DNA from: Gemmata sp051859125
GTDB taxonomy: Bacteria > Planctomycetota > Planctomycetia > Gemmatales > Gemmataceae
Direction: 5' to 3'
Assembly: GCF_051859125.1 (NCBI RefSeq)
Contig: NZ_JBHYGG010000190.1
Span: 3,081-67,080 of the forward strand
DNA length: 64,000 nucleotides
A program made the translations under genes and the position numbers. Numbering within the stretch: position 1 is the first letter of the stretch; each line of letters begins with the position of its first letter. Below are positions 24,247-32,378 of the stretch, one piece after another. The notes under the pieces are model-generated. The model was not told the origin of the DNA. It saw only the letters and a list, made by a program, of their open reading frames with translations, and made no database searches.

Positions 24247-24311
24247 GGGCGAACCCTGAGCGCCAGCGAGGGGGTGCGCCTCACCCCCTCGCTGGTGCTC
24301 AGGGTTCGCCC
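24247..24311. repeat. Inverted repeat, family F (copy 2), 30 bp arms
   Basis: GGGCGAACCCTGAGCGCCAG (left arm 24247-24276) and its reverse complement (24282-24311) pair over 30 bp with one mismatch (GCGCC versus GTGCT). It lies in a divergent gap, so here it cannot be a simple 3' terminator. Confidence 0.9.
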
Positions 24312-24360
24312 AAACAGTCCGGCTCGTGACCCGCTCACGCATCGCACGGGTTCGGGCCGC

Positions 24361-24366
24361 TACAAC
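24361..24366 (+). promoter_or_regulatory. Candidate -10 element, leaderless methyltransferase gene
   Basis: TACAAC followed by 6 nt and the ATG at 24373; no Shine-Dalgarno is present. Confidence 0.35.
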
Positions 24367-24372
24367 ACGAGC

Positions 24373-25470
24373 ATGACACCCGACCCCGGCACCAAGTGGC
24401 ACGACCCGGCGCTGCTCGACCACCTTGTTCGCGTGCGGCAGCCGTGGGACGCGCTGGTGCGGCGCGTCGTGCGGGCCGTGCTGAAGCGCTACCTTCCCGA
24501 CCCAAGCGGGGCGCTCGTCGAGATCGGGGCCGGCGGCGGGCAACTCCGCGAGTGGCTCCCGGATGATGTGGCGGCCGCGGTCACCCACACCGAGCCGTCC
24601 GGGCCGTTCGTTCGGGCGTTCCGCGAGCGGTACCCCGACGCGACCGTCATCGTCGCGGACGCCGCGAGCCTCCCGTTCGATGCGGGGAGTGTGTCGGGCG
24701 TGCTGGCGCTGTGCGTCCTCGACACGCTCCCCGACCTCGCCAGCGTGCGGGCCGAACTCGCGCGCGTCCTGCGACCCGGCGGGGTGGTCGCTCACGTCCT
24801 CGACCTCTCGACCAGTCCCGACGCGCTGTTCCCCGAACTCATCGCCGGCGGCGAACTCCCGCTCACCAACTTTGCCCGCGACCCGGCGCTGCTCGACGTG
24901 CTGACCCCCGCCCAGCGAGCGGCGCTGCCGGCGGCCGACGACTTCGACGAGGTGCTCGCGGTGCGGTGGGGCGAGTTCGTGCCGTTCGTCGGGATGTTGG
25001 CGCGGTCGAACCACCCGCTCGCGGCCTCCGCCGACCTCGGGCCGTTCGCGAAGTTGCACGAGCCCGGCGGGTTCGACCCGGAGCGGTTCGCGCTCGAGTT
25101 TATGGCCGCGAGCGCCGACGCCGCCCGGCTCCTGAAGCTGAGCCGTGCGATGATCGGACTCTTCCTCGCGGCGCGGCAGTTCGGCCGGCCGTGGACGGTG
25201 CGGGCACTCTCGACTCGCACACACTTGCGAGCAAAACTGAGCGCCGCGTTCGGAAGCGACCACGGGTTCGCGGTCGAGTTCGCTGGCCCCGTGCGGGCAT
25301 GGGAACCCGCCGACCGCTTCACGCTGCGGCACGCCGGGCGAACGGTGTCGCGGCCGCTGCCGGTGCCGGGAACGCCCGTGGAGCAATTGGAGGGCGTGCC
25401 GCCCGCCCCGCTGCCGGCCGACGGCGTGCGGGCCACCACAGTCGAGGTGTTTGTTGCCCGCCGCTTCTGA
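24373..25470 (+). CDS. Class I SAM-dependent methyltransferase
   Basis: A 365-residue protein. A Rossmann-type methyltransferase core occupies about 45-170: motif I VEIGAGGGQLREWLP, an acidic residue after strand 2 (THTEPSGPFV), motif III-like VIVADAASLPFDAGSVSGVL, and a post-motif LARVLRPGGVVAHVLDLS. The C-terminal 190 residues are an extra domain I do not recognise. The 'W...LV..VRAVL..YLPDP.G' start resembles methyltransferases acting on small molecules or lipids, but the substrate is unknown. The ATG at 24373 lacks a Shine-Dalgarno and sits 6 nt after TACAAC (possible leaderless mRNA). A family E repeat follows the stop. Confidence 0.82.
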   Translation: MTPDPGTKWHDPALLDHLVRVRQPWDALVRRVVRAVLKRYLPDPSGALVEIGAGGGQLREWLPDDVAAAVTHTEPSGPFVRAFRERYPDATVIVADAASLPFDAGSVSGVLALCVLDTLPDLASVRAELARVLRPGGVVAHVLDLSTSPDALFPELIAGGELPLTNFARDPALLDVLTPAQRAALPAADDFDEVLAVRWGEFVPFVGMLARSNHPLAASADLGPFAKLHEPGGFDPERFALEFMAASADAARLLKLSRAMIGLFLAARQFGRPWTVRALSTRTHLRAKLSAAFGSDHGFAVEFAGPVRAWEPADRFTLRHAGRTVSRPLPVPGTPVEQLEGVPPAPLPADGVRATTVEVFVARRF

Positions 25471-25483
25471 AGGCAGTCGCCTG

Positions 25484-25610
25484 CGGCGGCAGAGGACAGA
25501 GGACAGAGGACAGAGGACAGAGGACAGAGGACAGAGGACAGACGAGCATACCCACCGGTGTCTGGCTGGCCTCTGTCGTCTGTCCTCTGCCACTTCTGCC
25601 CGTCGCCGAA
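25484..25610. repeat. Family E heptamer array and its inverted partner
   Basis: AGAGGAC is repeated in tandem about seven times at 25491-25541. It faces TCTGTCGTCTGTCCTCTGCC at about 25567-25588. GCCTGCGGCGGC and GCCGAAGGCG flank the two arms. Confidence 0.85.
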
Positions 25611-25646
25611 GGCGTCCGGTTCGGGGCGACTGGGCCAAGGTTCTTT

Positions 25647-25674
25647 TTGCCCCGGTTCGCCGGACCGTTATAAT
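25647..25674 (+). promoter_or_regulatory. Sigma-70-type promoter of the NfeD/FloA cluster
   Basis: A -35-like TTGCCC (25647-25652) is separated by 16 nt from a consensus -10 TATAAT (25669-25674). The expected transcription start is near 25681, 43 nt before the ATG at 25724. It is one of the two best-looking promoters in the window. Confidence 0.65.
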
Positions 25675-25723
25675 CTGCCAAGTGGACCGCGCGCGGCCCA
25701 CACCCCGACAGGAACGTTCAGCG

Positions 25724-27937
25724 ATGTCGATTCCGGTCCGCCACACGGTCGGTTCGCTTGCCGCGATAGTCGGCGGGGTGCTGCTCACGGCCGCCTCCGC
25801 CCTCGGCCAGAGCGCCGAGGGGCTGTTCGTCACGGTCCCCAATCCGATCACCACCGAGGGGGTGAACCGGATCAAGGCGACCGTGAACGCGCGGATCGAC
25901 CCGGCCGCCCCGCAGCGGGCCGGTACCGTCGTGTTCGACTTCAACCCCGACGGCAAGCCGGCCGCCACCGCCGACTTCGGCGCGTGCCTCAGCCTCCAGG
26001 ACTACATTCTCACCTCGGTCAACCGCAACGGCGTGAACACCGTCGCGTACGTCCACGCCCCGACGAGCGCGCACACGGTCCTGCCGGTCCTCGCGTGCCG
26101 CGAACTGGTGATGAGCCCCGGCGCGACACTCGGCCAGGTGACCGACGACGGCAACCCGCCGCTCGTTCCGCCGCTGAACGCGAGCAAGGAGACGCTGTAC
26201 CGCGAGACGCTCGCCGCGGCCGGCCGCGGTGGGCTGGTGCCGGTCGTGCGTAAGATGTACGACCCGGCGGTGCAACTCCGCCGCGGCATCCCGCGGGTGC
26301 CGCCGCTGAACCCCGTGTACTTCGACGCGGCCGACGCCGAGCAGGTCAAGAACATCGCCGGCGGCCCGAACTTCCCCCCGGTCGAGGGTGTCGCGGACGG
26401 GCAGGTCGGCAACTACACCGCCCGGCAGGCGATCAGCCTCGGGCTCGCGAAGGCCACCGCCGAGACCCGCACCGACGTCGCGAGCCTGTACGGACTGCGG
26501 GGCGGCAACCCCGACGACCCCCTGGAGGGCCGCACGCCGGACGTGTACTTCTGGGCCATCACGAAGGACATCGACGGCTCGGTCCGCGAGTCGGTCAACC
26601 GCGTGGTCCGCGACGTGCGGCAGAAGGGCGGGAACGTCCTGATCCTGGTCATCAACGTCGGCGGCAACGACCTCGTCGCGGCCCGGAACCTCGCGGACGA
26701 CCTGCGGGCCGCGCAGACCGGCGACGACAAGATCAAGATCGTCGCGTTCGTCACCGAGCACGCCCCGGCCGCCGGCACGGTCGTCGCTCTCGGGTGCTCC
26801 GAGATCGTCGTCGCGAAGGCCAAGCCCGACGGGCTGGGCGACGCCAAGGAGGCCGACCTCGGCGACTTCGCCGCGTACATCAAGGCGACCCGCCAGGCCG
26901 ACGTCGAGGCCAACCTCGGCAGTGTCCGCGACCTCGCCAAGAGCCAGGGCTACCCCGAGATCCTGATCGACGGCATGTTCCGCCACGACCTCGAAATCCT
27001 CCGCGTCAAGCCGGCCGGGAACAACCTCGCGAACCAGCGGCGGTTCATGTCCCGCGAGGAGTTCGAGAGTGCGAAGGGCGAGTGGGTCGAGGACAAGGTA
27101 GTGAAGCCGAAGGGGCAACTCCTGAAGCTCACCGCGCAGCAGGCGGTCGAGTACGGGATCGCCCGCGTGGCCGTCGAGGGGACCGACGTGCGGGCGGTGA
27201 CCTCCGCGTTCGGGTGGCCCGACGCGAAGAGCCCGGACCCCGGCTGGCTCGACAAGTTCGCCGACTTCCTCCGCAACCCGGTCGTCACCGTGCTCCTCGT
27301 GGTCCTCGGGTTCACCGGTCTGATCCTGGAACTCAAGCTGCCGGGGCTGACGGTGCCGGGGATCATCGCGGCGCTGTGCTTCATCCTGGTGTTCTGGGCG
27401 CACTCGAAGTTCAGCGGGCAGACGTTCGCCCTGGCGCTGCTCCTGTTCCTGCTCGGGCTCGCGCTGGTGGGCATCGAGATCTTCGTGCTCCCCGGGTTCG
27501 GGGCGTGCGGGATCTTCGGGATCCTGTGCATGCTGGCCGGGCTGGGCGTCGTGACGATGGACAAGGTGCCGGCGACGGCCGGCGAGTGGGGCCGGCTCGG
27601 GGAGCGGGTGTCGGTGTACATGTTCGCGATGATCGGCGCGTTCTTCCTGGCCTTCACCATCGCGCGGTTCCTGCCGAAGATCCCCGGCGGGAACCGGCTG
27701 GTGCTGAACGCGCCGGTCGAGACCGGCTCCCCCGCCGACATGCTCCCCGGGGCCGGCGAGGCGGCCGAACTGCTCGGCGCGGTCGGCACCACGAACACCC
27801 CGCTGCGGCCGGCCGGGATGGTCAAGTTCGGCGACCGGTTCGTGGACGTGGTGTCCGACGGCGGGTTCGTCCCGGCCGGCACCCGGGTCCAGGTGATCCA
27901 GGTCGAGGGCACCCGGATCGTGGTCAAAGAAGTCTAG
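25724..27937 (+). CDS. Long NfeD-family membrane protein with two SppA/ClpP-like domains
   Basis: A 737-residue NfeD-type protein with a signal peptide (1-29). The first ClpP/SppA-like serine-protease fold lies around residues 35-215 (AYVHAPTSAHTVLPVLACRE), aligning with the ASAG nucleophile loop and keeping a Ser. A second such fold lies about 285-480, where the equivalent segment reads EHAPAAGTVVALGCSEIV and the Ser position is Ala. Four to five membrane helices (about 520-650) follow, then a C-terminal NfeD OB-fold-like domain (about 690-737). Long NfeD proteins partner flotillins and may cleave membrane proteins. The ATG at 25724 has AGGAA 9 nt upstream and a good promoter. First gene of the NfeD-NfeD-FloA cluster. 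Confidence 0.85.
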   Translation: MSIPVRHTVGSLAAIVGGVLLTAASALGQSAEGLFVTVPNPITTEGVNRIKATVNARIDPAAPQRAGTVVFDFNPDGKPAATADFGACLSLQDYILTSVNRNGVNTVAYVHAPTSAHTVLPVLACRELVMSPGATLGQVTDDGNPPLVPPLNASKETLYRETLAAAGRGGLVPVVRKMYDPAVQLRRGIPRVPPLNPVYFDAADAEQVKNIAGGPNFPPVEGVADGQVGNYTARQAISLGLAKATAETRTDVASLYGLRGGNPDDPLEGRTPDVYFWAITKDIDGSVRESVNRVVRDVRQKGGNVLILVINVGGNDLVAARNLADDLRAAQTGDDKIKIVAFVTEHAPAAGTVVALGCSEIVVAKAKPDGLGDAKEADLGDFAAYIKATRQADVEANLGSVRDLAKSQGYPEILIDGMFRHDLEILRVKPAGNNLANQRRFMSREEFESAKGEWVEDKVVKPKGQLLKLTAQQAVEYGIARVAVEGTDVRAVTSAFGWPDAKSPDPGWLDKFADFLRNPVVTVLLVVLGFTGLILELKLPGLTVPGIIAALCFILVFWAHSKFSGQTFALALLLFLLGLALVGIEIFVLPGFGACGIFGILCMLAGLGVVTMDKVPATAGEWGRLGERVSVYMFAMIGAFFLAFTIARFLPKIPGGNRLVLNAPVETGSPADMLPGAGEAAELLGAVGTTNTPLRPAGMVKFGDRFVDVVSDGGFVPAGTRVQVIQVEGTRIVVKEV

Positions 27938-27943
27938 GAACGC

Positions 27944-28030
27944 GGAGATTGGGGGTCGGACGGTGGGAGCCGGGGACAAGCAAACGAGCCGCCCCCGTAT
28001 TTCCAACCCCCCATTCCCGGTCCCCAGCCT
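27944..28030. repeat. Inverted repeat of the GGAGATTGGGGGTCGG type
   Basis: GATTGGGGGTCGGACGGTGG (left) faces TTTCCAACCCCCCATTCCCGG (right), imperfect. It fills the gap between the two nfeD-like genes. A related element is at 58872-58967. Confidence 0.6.
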
Positions 28031-28041
28031 ACAACAAGCGC

Positions 28042-28680
28042 ATGGACTACCTGACGCTCGCCCTCGTGCTGTTCTCGCTCGGCATCATCCTGCTGCTCGC
28101 GGAGGTACTGCTCCCGACCGGCGGGTTCCTGGTCGTGGGCTCGTTGTTGTTCTTCGCGCTCGGGGTGGGTATCATCCTGGCCCGGGGCACGGTCACGGAA
28201 GCGGTGGTCGCGGTCGCGGCGCTGGCCGTCGGGTTCCCGGCCGCGGGGTACGTCGCGGTCGCCGCGTACAAGCGGATGTCCGTCGGGGGCGAACTCGAAA
28301 GCTCCTCCGCGCCGCTGGAGGTCGCCGGGCAGACCGAACTGGAGGCGCTCAAGAACCGCACGGGCAAGACGGTCTCGCCGATGCGGCCGTCGGGCACCGT
28401 CGAGTTCGACGGCCGGCGGATCGACGCCATGACCGAGGGCGTGATGCTCGACGCGGGGGTGTGGGTCCGGTGCGTCGCGGTGAAGGGCACGACCGTCCTG
28501 GTCCGCGGGATGGACCCGCCCGCCGACGTGGCCGACATCGACGGCCCGATTCCCGACGATAACCCCGCCCCGGCACCGAACATCAAGTTGGAGGCGGCGC
28601 CGAACCCGCCCGCGAGCCCGCCGCCGGTGCAGCGGGCCTCGCTCGACGACTTCGACCTGGACATCGGACTGGACAAGTGA
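28042..28680 (+). CDS. Short NfeD-family membrane protein
   Basis: A 212-residue protein with three N-terminal membrane segments (YLTLALVLFSLGIILLLAEV, FLVVGSLLFFALGVGIILA, EAVVAVAALAVGFPAAGYV). A soluble NfeD-like OB domain follows (about 105-160: LKNRTGKTVSPMRPSGTVEF, then GVWVRCVAVKGTTVLV). The C-terminal 50 residues are Pro/Asp-rich. Short NfeD proteins lack the protease part and are found next to flotillins. It lies 104 bp after the long NfeD and 362 bp before floA on the same strand, so it probably acts in the same membrane-domain complex. Confidence 0.82.
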   Translation: MDYLTLALVLFSLGIILLLAEVLLPTGGFLVVGSLLFFALGVGIILARGTVTEAVVAVAALAVGFPAAGYVAVAAYKRMSVGGELESSSAPLEVAGQTELEALKNRTGKTVSPMRPSGTVEFDGRRIDAMTEGVMLDAGVWVRCVAVKGTTVLVRGMDPPADVADIDGPIPDDNPAPAPNIKLEAAPNPPASPPPVQRASLDDFDLDIGLDK

Positions 28681-28829
28681 ATCACGCGGAGCCGCAGACG
28701 GGCTTCAACCCTTTCAGGGTAACGAACAATCCCGGGCGCGGCCCGGGTCGGACCTTCGGGTGGTCGGCGGCCGAGACTCAAACATCCTGCGGCGCTCCGC
28801 CGCGGGTGACGTTGCTCGCGAATGCGTCC

Positions 28830-28935
28830 CCAGGGTCGTTGGTCTTTTCGCCGGGGGCCGGTGGGGTGCCCGGAACTGAACCGACCTGCGTCTCCCGTGC
28901 ACCCCACCGGCCCCCGGCGGCGTGAACGACCCTGG
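28830..28935. repeat. Two-step inverted repeat upstream of floA
   Basis: CCAGGGTCGTT (28830-28840) pairs with AACGACCCTGG (28925-28935), and CGCCGGGGGCCGGTGGGGTGC (from 28849) pairs with GCACCCCACCGGCCCCCGGCG (from 28899). Both stems are perfect. It is the main feature of the 362 bp gap 28681-29042; I see no gene there. Confidence 0.85.
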
Positions 28936-29042
28936 TCCCGGATCGAAGTCGGTGCCGGCCACTCGTTGACTCAACCCGGCGAGCCCCCGCGGGCCGCCGC
29001 GACGCGGTACGAAGAACTGAACCCCAGAAGGGAAACACAACA

Positions 29043-30143
29043 GTGACGAACACCTTCGCGCTGCTCGCCCAGGGCGGGCCGGCCAAACTCGGCGAGAAGA
29101 CCGGGGCCGCCAACCTCGACAACGGGAGCATCATCCTGATCGGCGTCGCGCTCGTCGCGGTACTGATCTTCCTCGTGTTCCTGTTCATCTTCTTCAGCTT
29201 CATCCGACTCTGGATCCAGGCGCTGCTCACCAAGGCCGACATCGGCATCGGCAGCCTCATCGGGATGAAGCTCCGGAACGTCGACTACGGCATGATCGTC
29301 CGCCAGAAGATCGCGCTCGTGCAGGCCGGGGTGAAGGTGACCACGCCCGACCTCGAGTCGCACTACCTGGCCCGCGGCAACGTCCCCAAGACGGCCACCG
29401 CCGTGATCGCCGCCCACAAGGCCGGCCTCGACCTGCCGTGGCGCACGGCCGCGGCCATCGACCTCGCCGGCCGCGACGTGCTCGAGGCCGTCCGCACCAG
29501 CGTGAACCCGAAGGTCATCGACTGCCCGGACCCGGCCAAGGGCAAGCAGTTCCTCGACGCCGTGTGCCGCAGCGGCATCCAGCTCCTCGCCAAGGCCCGG
29601 GTGACGGTGCGGACCAAGCTGGAGCGGCTCGTCGGCGGGGCGACCGAGGAGACCATCATCGCCCGCGTCGGCGAGGGCATCGTGAAGGCCATCGGCTCGG
29701 CCCACGACCACAAGGAGGTGCTCGCCAACCCCGGCATGATCTCGCAGACCGTGCTGCACAACGCGCTCGACGCGCAGACCGCGTTCGAGATCGTGTCCAT
29801 CGACATCGCGCACATCGAGGTCGGCGAGAACATCGGCGCGAAGCTCCAGGCCGACCAGGCCGCCGCCGACCTCCGGGTCGCGCAGGCCGAGGCCGAGAAG
29901 CGCCGGGCCGCGGCCGTCGCCCGCGAGCAGGAGATGCGGGCGCTGTGCGAGGAGAACCGGGCCAAGGTCGTCGAAGCCGAGGCCCAGGTGCCCCAGGCCA
30001 TCGCCGACGCCTTCAGCAAGGGGAACCTCGGGGTGATGGACTTCTACAACATGAAGAACCTCATGTCCGACACTTCGATGCGGAACAACATCGCGTCGAT
30101 GACCGGCGGCGGCGGGGCCGAGAACACCCCGGGCCGCGGGTGA
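29043..30143 (+). CDS. floA: Flotillin-like protein FloA
   Basis: A 366-residue FloA (YqfA) homologue, a membrane-microdomain scaffold. One hairpin-like hydrophobic segment at residues about 28-60 (IILIGVALVAVLIFLVFLFI) is followed by the SPFH-type core: IGSLIGMKLRNVDYGMIV, TPDLESHYLARGNVPKTATA, and RTKLERLVGGATEETIIARV. A Glu/Ala-rich coiled coil then spans about 275-320 (QAEAEKRRAAAVAREQEM). Residues 1-25 are an unusual polar extension before the membrane segment. The GTG start at 29043 has AAGGGAAA about 8 nt upstream. It follows two NfeD genes, the same association as yqeZ-yqfA-yqfB in Bacillus, and is followed by a small membrane-anchored gene. Confidence 0.95.
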   Translation: MTNTFALLAQGGPAKLGEKTGAANLDNGSIILIGVALVAVLIFLVFLFIFFSFIRLWIQALLTKADIGIGSLIGMKLRNVDYGMIVRQKIALVQAGVKVTTPDLESHYLARGNVPKTATAVIAAHKAGLDLPWRTAAAIDLAGRDVLEAVRTSVNPKVIDCPDPAKGKQFLDAVCRSGIQLLAKARVTVRTKLERLVGGATEETIIARVGEGIVKAIGSAHDHKEVLANPGMISQTVLHNALDAQTAFEIVSIDIAHIEVGENIGAKLQADQAAADLRVAQAEAEKRRAAAVAREQEMRALCEENRAKVVEAEAQVPQAIADAFSKGNLGVMDFYNMKNLMSDTSMRNNIASMTGGGGAENTPGRG

Positions 30144-30164
30144 CGGTTCCGGTCAGAAGTAGCA

Positions 30165-30255
30165 GAGGTCAGAGGACAGTCAGCAGCGAACGCTATCTGT
30201 CCTCTGTCCTCTGTCCTCTGTCCTCTGCCGCCGAAGGCGTCTGTCCTCTGCTCTC
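30165..30255. repeat. Inverted repeat, family E (copy)
   Basis: GTAGCAGAGGTCAGAGGACAG (left) faces CTGTCCTCTGTCCTCTGTCC (right, from 30198), which runs into CTCTGCCGCCGAAGGCGTCTG. It occupies the gap after floA. Confidence 0.85.
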
Positions 30256-30268
30256 ACGGGGCTCCGAC

Positions 30269-30916
30269 ATGGGCATCTTCTGGATCATCCTCGCGATCGT
30301 CATCATCTCCACGGTGGTGGGGGCGGTGTCGAAGCTCATCAACGGCCTCAACGAGATGAACAACGCGCCGCGGGGGCGGGGGGCGAACCCGCGGGCCGCG
30401 AACCCGCCGATGAACCGGGGCGGCGCGGGGCCGCGGCAGGCGAACTCGGACATGGACCGGTTCCTCGCCGAGATCGACCGGCTCCGCAAGAAGTCGGGTG
30501 ACGCCCCGCAGCAGCAGCAGCAGAACCAGAACCCGTCCGCGGTCGTGCCGGTGGTGCAGCCGGTCAAGGTGCCCGAGCGCTCGCGGTCCCGGGTGACCGC
30601 CGAGTTGGCCGAGGCGCCCCCGCAGCGGGCCGACGGCGGGTTCACGCAGTACTTCCCGGCGGCGGCCCCGGCCGCCCTGGCCCGGCCGGCCGAACTGGCG
30701 ATGCTCCAGACCGCCACAGTGGTGGCCCCGGAGAGCAGTACCGGCGCGCCGGCCACCCGCGTCACCCGGCTCGCCACCCGCCCCCGGCCGGTCGCCAAGA
30801 CCCCGCTCGCCAAGAACCTGACGGCGCTCCTCAACTCGGGCCAGGGGCTCGCGCTGGCCATCGTGCTCCAAGAGGTGCTCGGCCCGCCGAAGTCCAAGAA
30901 GAACAGCAGCGGGTGA
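30269..30916 (+). CDS. Small membrane-anchored protein downstream of floA, unknown
   Basis: A 215-residue protein I do not recognise. It has one N-terminal membrane helix (GIFWIILAIVIISTVVGAV), then a disordered Arg/Asn/Pro/Ala-rich region with a short helix (SDMDRFLAEIDRLRKKSGD), a Gln run (QQQQQNQN), and a C-terminal helix that looks amphipathic (AKNLTALLNSGQGLALAIVLQEVLG). The ending ALAIVLQEVLGPPKSKK is the only segment looking conserved enough for a binding role. It lies 125 bp after floA on the same strand with a family E repeat between, and may belong to the NfeD/FloA complex. Confidence 0.7.
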   Translation: MGIFWIILAIVIISTVVGAVSKLINGLNEMNNAPRGRGANPRAANPPMNRGGAGPRQANSDMDRFLAEIDRLRKKSGDAPQQQQQNQNPSAVVPVVQPVKVPERSRSRVTAELAEAPPQRADGGFTQYFPAAAPAALARPAELAMLQTATVVAPESSTGAPATRVTRLATRPRPVAKTPLAKNLTALLNSGQGLALAIVLQEVLGPPKSKKNSSG

Positions 30917-30940
30917 CTCCCTGCCGGGCGTGAAACGGGG

Positions 30941-30946
30941 TACACT
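30941..30946 (+). promoter_or_regulatory. Candidate -10 element (TIM-barrel gene)
   Basis: TACACT in CGGGGTACACTGGCG, 41 nt upstream of the ATG at 30987; no clear -35. Confidence 0.35.
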
Positions 30947-30986
30947 GGCGGCGCGTCCCGCCCCCCGTCACCCCGGAGCCCGTCTC

Positions 30987-31886
30987 ATGTCGCTCTCGCG
31001 CCGCCAATTCCTCGCAACGTCCGCACTCGCCGCCGGGACCGCGGGCTCGCGCCTGCCGCTCGCCCTGGCCATCGACCCCGTCAAGCGGCCGTCCGACAAG
31101 CCCGACCTGAAGCTGAGCCTCGCGGCGTACAGCATGCGGCAGTTCCTCGACCTCAAGAAGCCGACGATGACGCTGTTCGAGTTCATCGACTACGCGGCCG
31201 AACTGCCGGTCGACGCGGTCGAACTCACGTCGTACTTCTGGGCCGAGACGACCGACGCCTACATCGAGAAGGTCCGCGACCACGCCGCCAAGAAGAAGCT
31301 CGCGGTCTCCGGCATCCCCGTCGGCAACAACTTCTGCCTCCGCGACGACGCGAAGCGCAAGGCCGAGGTCCAGAAGGTGAAGGACTGGACGCTCCGGGCC
31401 GCGAAGGTCGGCGCAAAAACAGTGCGCATCTTCGCCGGCAACCTGGAGAAGGGCGACACGCTCGAAGAGGCGCAGAAGCGCGTCGTGGCCGCAATGAACG
31501 AGTGCTGCGAGGTCGCCGAGATGGCCGGCGTGCTGCTGGCGCTCGAGAACCACGGCGGCATCACCGACACCCCCGAGCACCTGCTCGACCTGGTGAAGCC
31601 GGTGAAGAGCCCGGCGCTGGGCGTGAACATCGACACGGGGAACTTCCACACCGCCGACCCCTACGCCGACATCGCCAAGATCGCGCCCTACGGCGTCGTG
31701 TCGCAGGTGAAGACCGAGGTGTTCCCCGGGAACAAGCGCGAGGACGCCGACCTCGCGAGGGTCATCAAGATCCTCAAGGACGCGAACTTCCACGGCTACG
31801 TCGCACTGGAGTACGAGGCCAAGGAGGACCCGAAGGTGGCGGTGCCGAGGTTCGCGAAGGAGTTGCGGAAGCTGATCTCGGGGTGA
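30987..31886 (+). CDS. Sugar phosphate isomerase/epimerase-like TIM-barrel protein
   Basis: A 299-residue protein of the AP-endonuclease-2/xylose-isomerase-like TIM-barrel superfamily, common in planctomycete sugar metabolism. A Tat-type signal peptide opens the protein (SLSRRQFLATSALAAG, with the twin arginines at 5-6). Barrel motifs with likely metal ligands include VDAVELTSYFW, VLLALENHGG (Glu), LGVNIDTGNFH (Asp and His) and FHGYVALEYEAKEDP (Glu). Substrate unknown; such enzymes interconvert keto-sugars or inositols. The ATG at 30987 has GGAG 9 nt upstream. It is followed by a family G repeat and then converges on the small secreted-protein gene. Confidence 0.87.
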   Translation: MSLSRRQFLATSALAAGTAGSRLPLALAIDPVKRPSDKPDLKLSLAAYSMRQFLDLKKPTMTLFEFIDYAAELPVDAVELTSYFWAETTDAYIEKVRDHAAKKKLAVSGIPVGNNFCLRDDAKRKAEVQKVKDWTLRAAKVGAKTVRIFAGNLEKGDTLEEAQKRVVAAMNECCEVAEMAGVLLALENHGGITDTPEHLLDLVKPVKSPALGVNIDTGNFHTADPYADIAKIAPYGVVSQVKTEVFPGNKREDADLARVIKILKDANFHGYVALEYEAKEDPKVAVPRFAKELRKLISG

Positions 31887-31898
31887 GCAAAGTGACTT

Positions 31899-31967
31899 GG
31901 CGAGCGGGGGACGTCAGTCCCCCAGTGGTTGCAAATTCTACCGGCGGACTGGCGTCCCCCGCTCGCC
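31899..31967. repeat. Inverted repeat, family G (copy 2)
   Basis: GGCGAGCGGGGGACGTCAGTC (left, from 31899) faces GGACTGGCGTCCCCCGCTCGCC (31946-31967) with one mismatch. It almost exactly fills the 86 bp convergent gap 31887-31972. Confidence 0.9.
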
Positions 31968-31972
31968 TGATA

Positions 31973-32326
31973 CTACCGCCCGAAGCGGCGGAACCCGCGG
32001 GCCGGGACGGTCGGCTGCACGGCCGGGCCGACGACCACGCCGGGGTCGCCCTGGACGATCACCGTGCCGGGGGCCGGGACCGTCGGGGCCGACTGCACCA
32101 CGGGCGTCGGCGGGTGGATGCGGGTGCCGCCGACCCGCGGCAGGAACATCGACGGCGCGTACCCCGACGACCGCGACGGGAACGGGTCGATGGTCGGCAC
32201 CAGCGGCGAGTAGCCGTACAGGTCTCCGGGCAGCGGCAGTTGGCCGACGGCGGGGCTCTGCGCCGACGCCGAGTTTGCGGACAGCGCAAGAACGAGGGCC
32301 GACAGGCCGAGTGCGGAACGGGTCAC
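31973..32326 (-). CDS. Small secreted proline-rich protein, unknown
   Basis: A 117-residue exported protein with a signal peptide (TRSALGLSALVLALSANSASA, cleaved before QSP). The mature part is rich in Pro, Val and Gly (PGTVIVQGDPGVVVGPAV) and ends in an Arg/Phe tail (RGFRRFGR). No known domain seen. The GTG at 32326 is chosen because AGGAG lies 8 nt upstream and it starts the signal peptide. It follows the phosphatase-like gene's start region by direction only: the two minus-strand genes are separated by 52 bp, with this one downstream. Confidence 0.65.
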   Translation of the reverse strand: MTRSALGLSALVLALSANSASAQSPAVGQLPLPGDLYGYSPLVPTIDPFPSRSSGYAPSMFLPRVGGTRIHPPTPVVQSAPTVPAPGTVIVQGDPGVVVGPAVQPTVPARGFRRFGR

Positions 32327-32378
32327 GGGTGGCTCCTTTCGCGTGCGGATCACGTCCTGTTGCGACGTTCCGCTCGCG

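Noticed and set aside
25491..25541. Tandem AGAGGAC array as a possible CRISPR
   Set aside because: The unit is only 7 bp with no unique spacers, and a reverse-complement array faces it; no cas gene is nearby.
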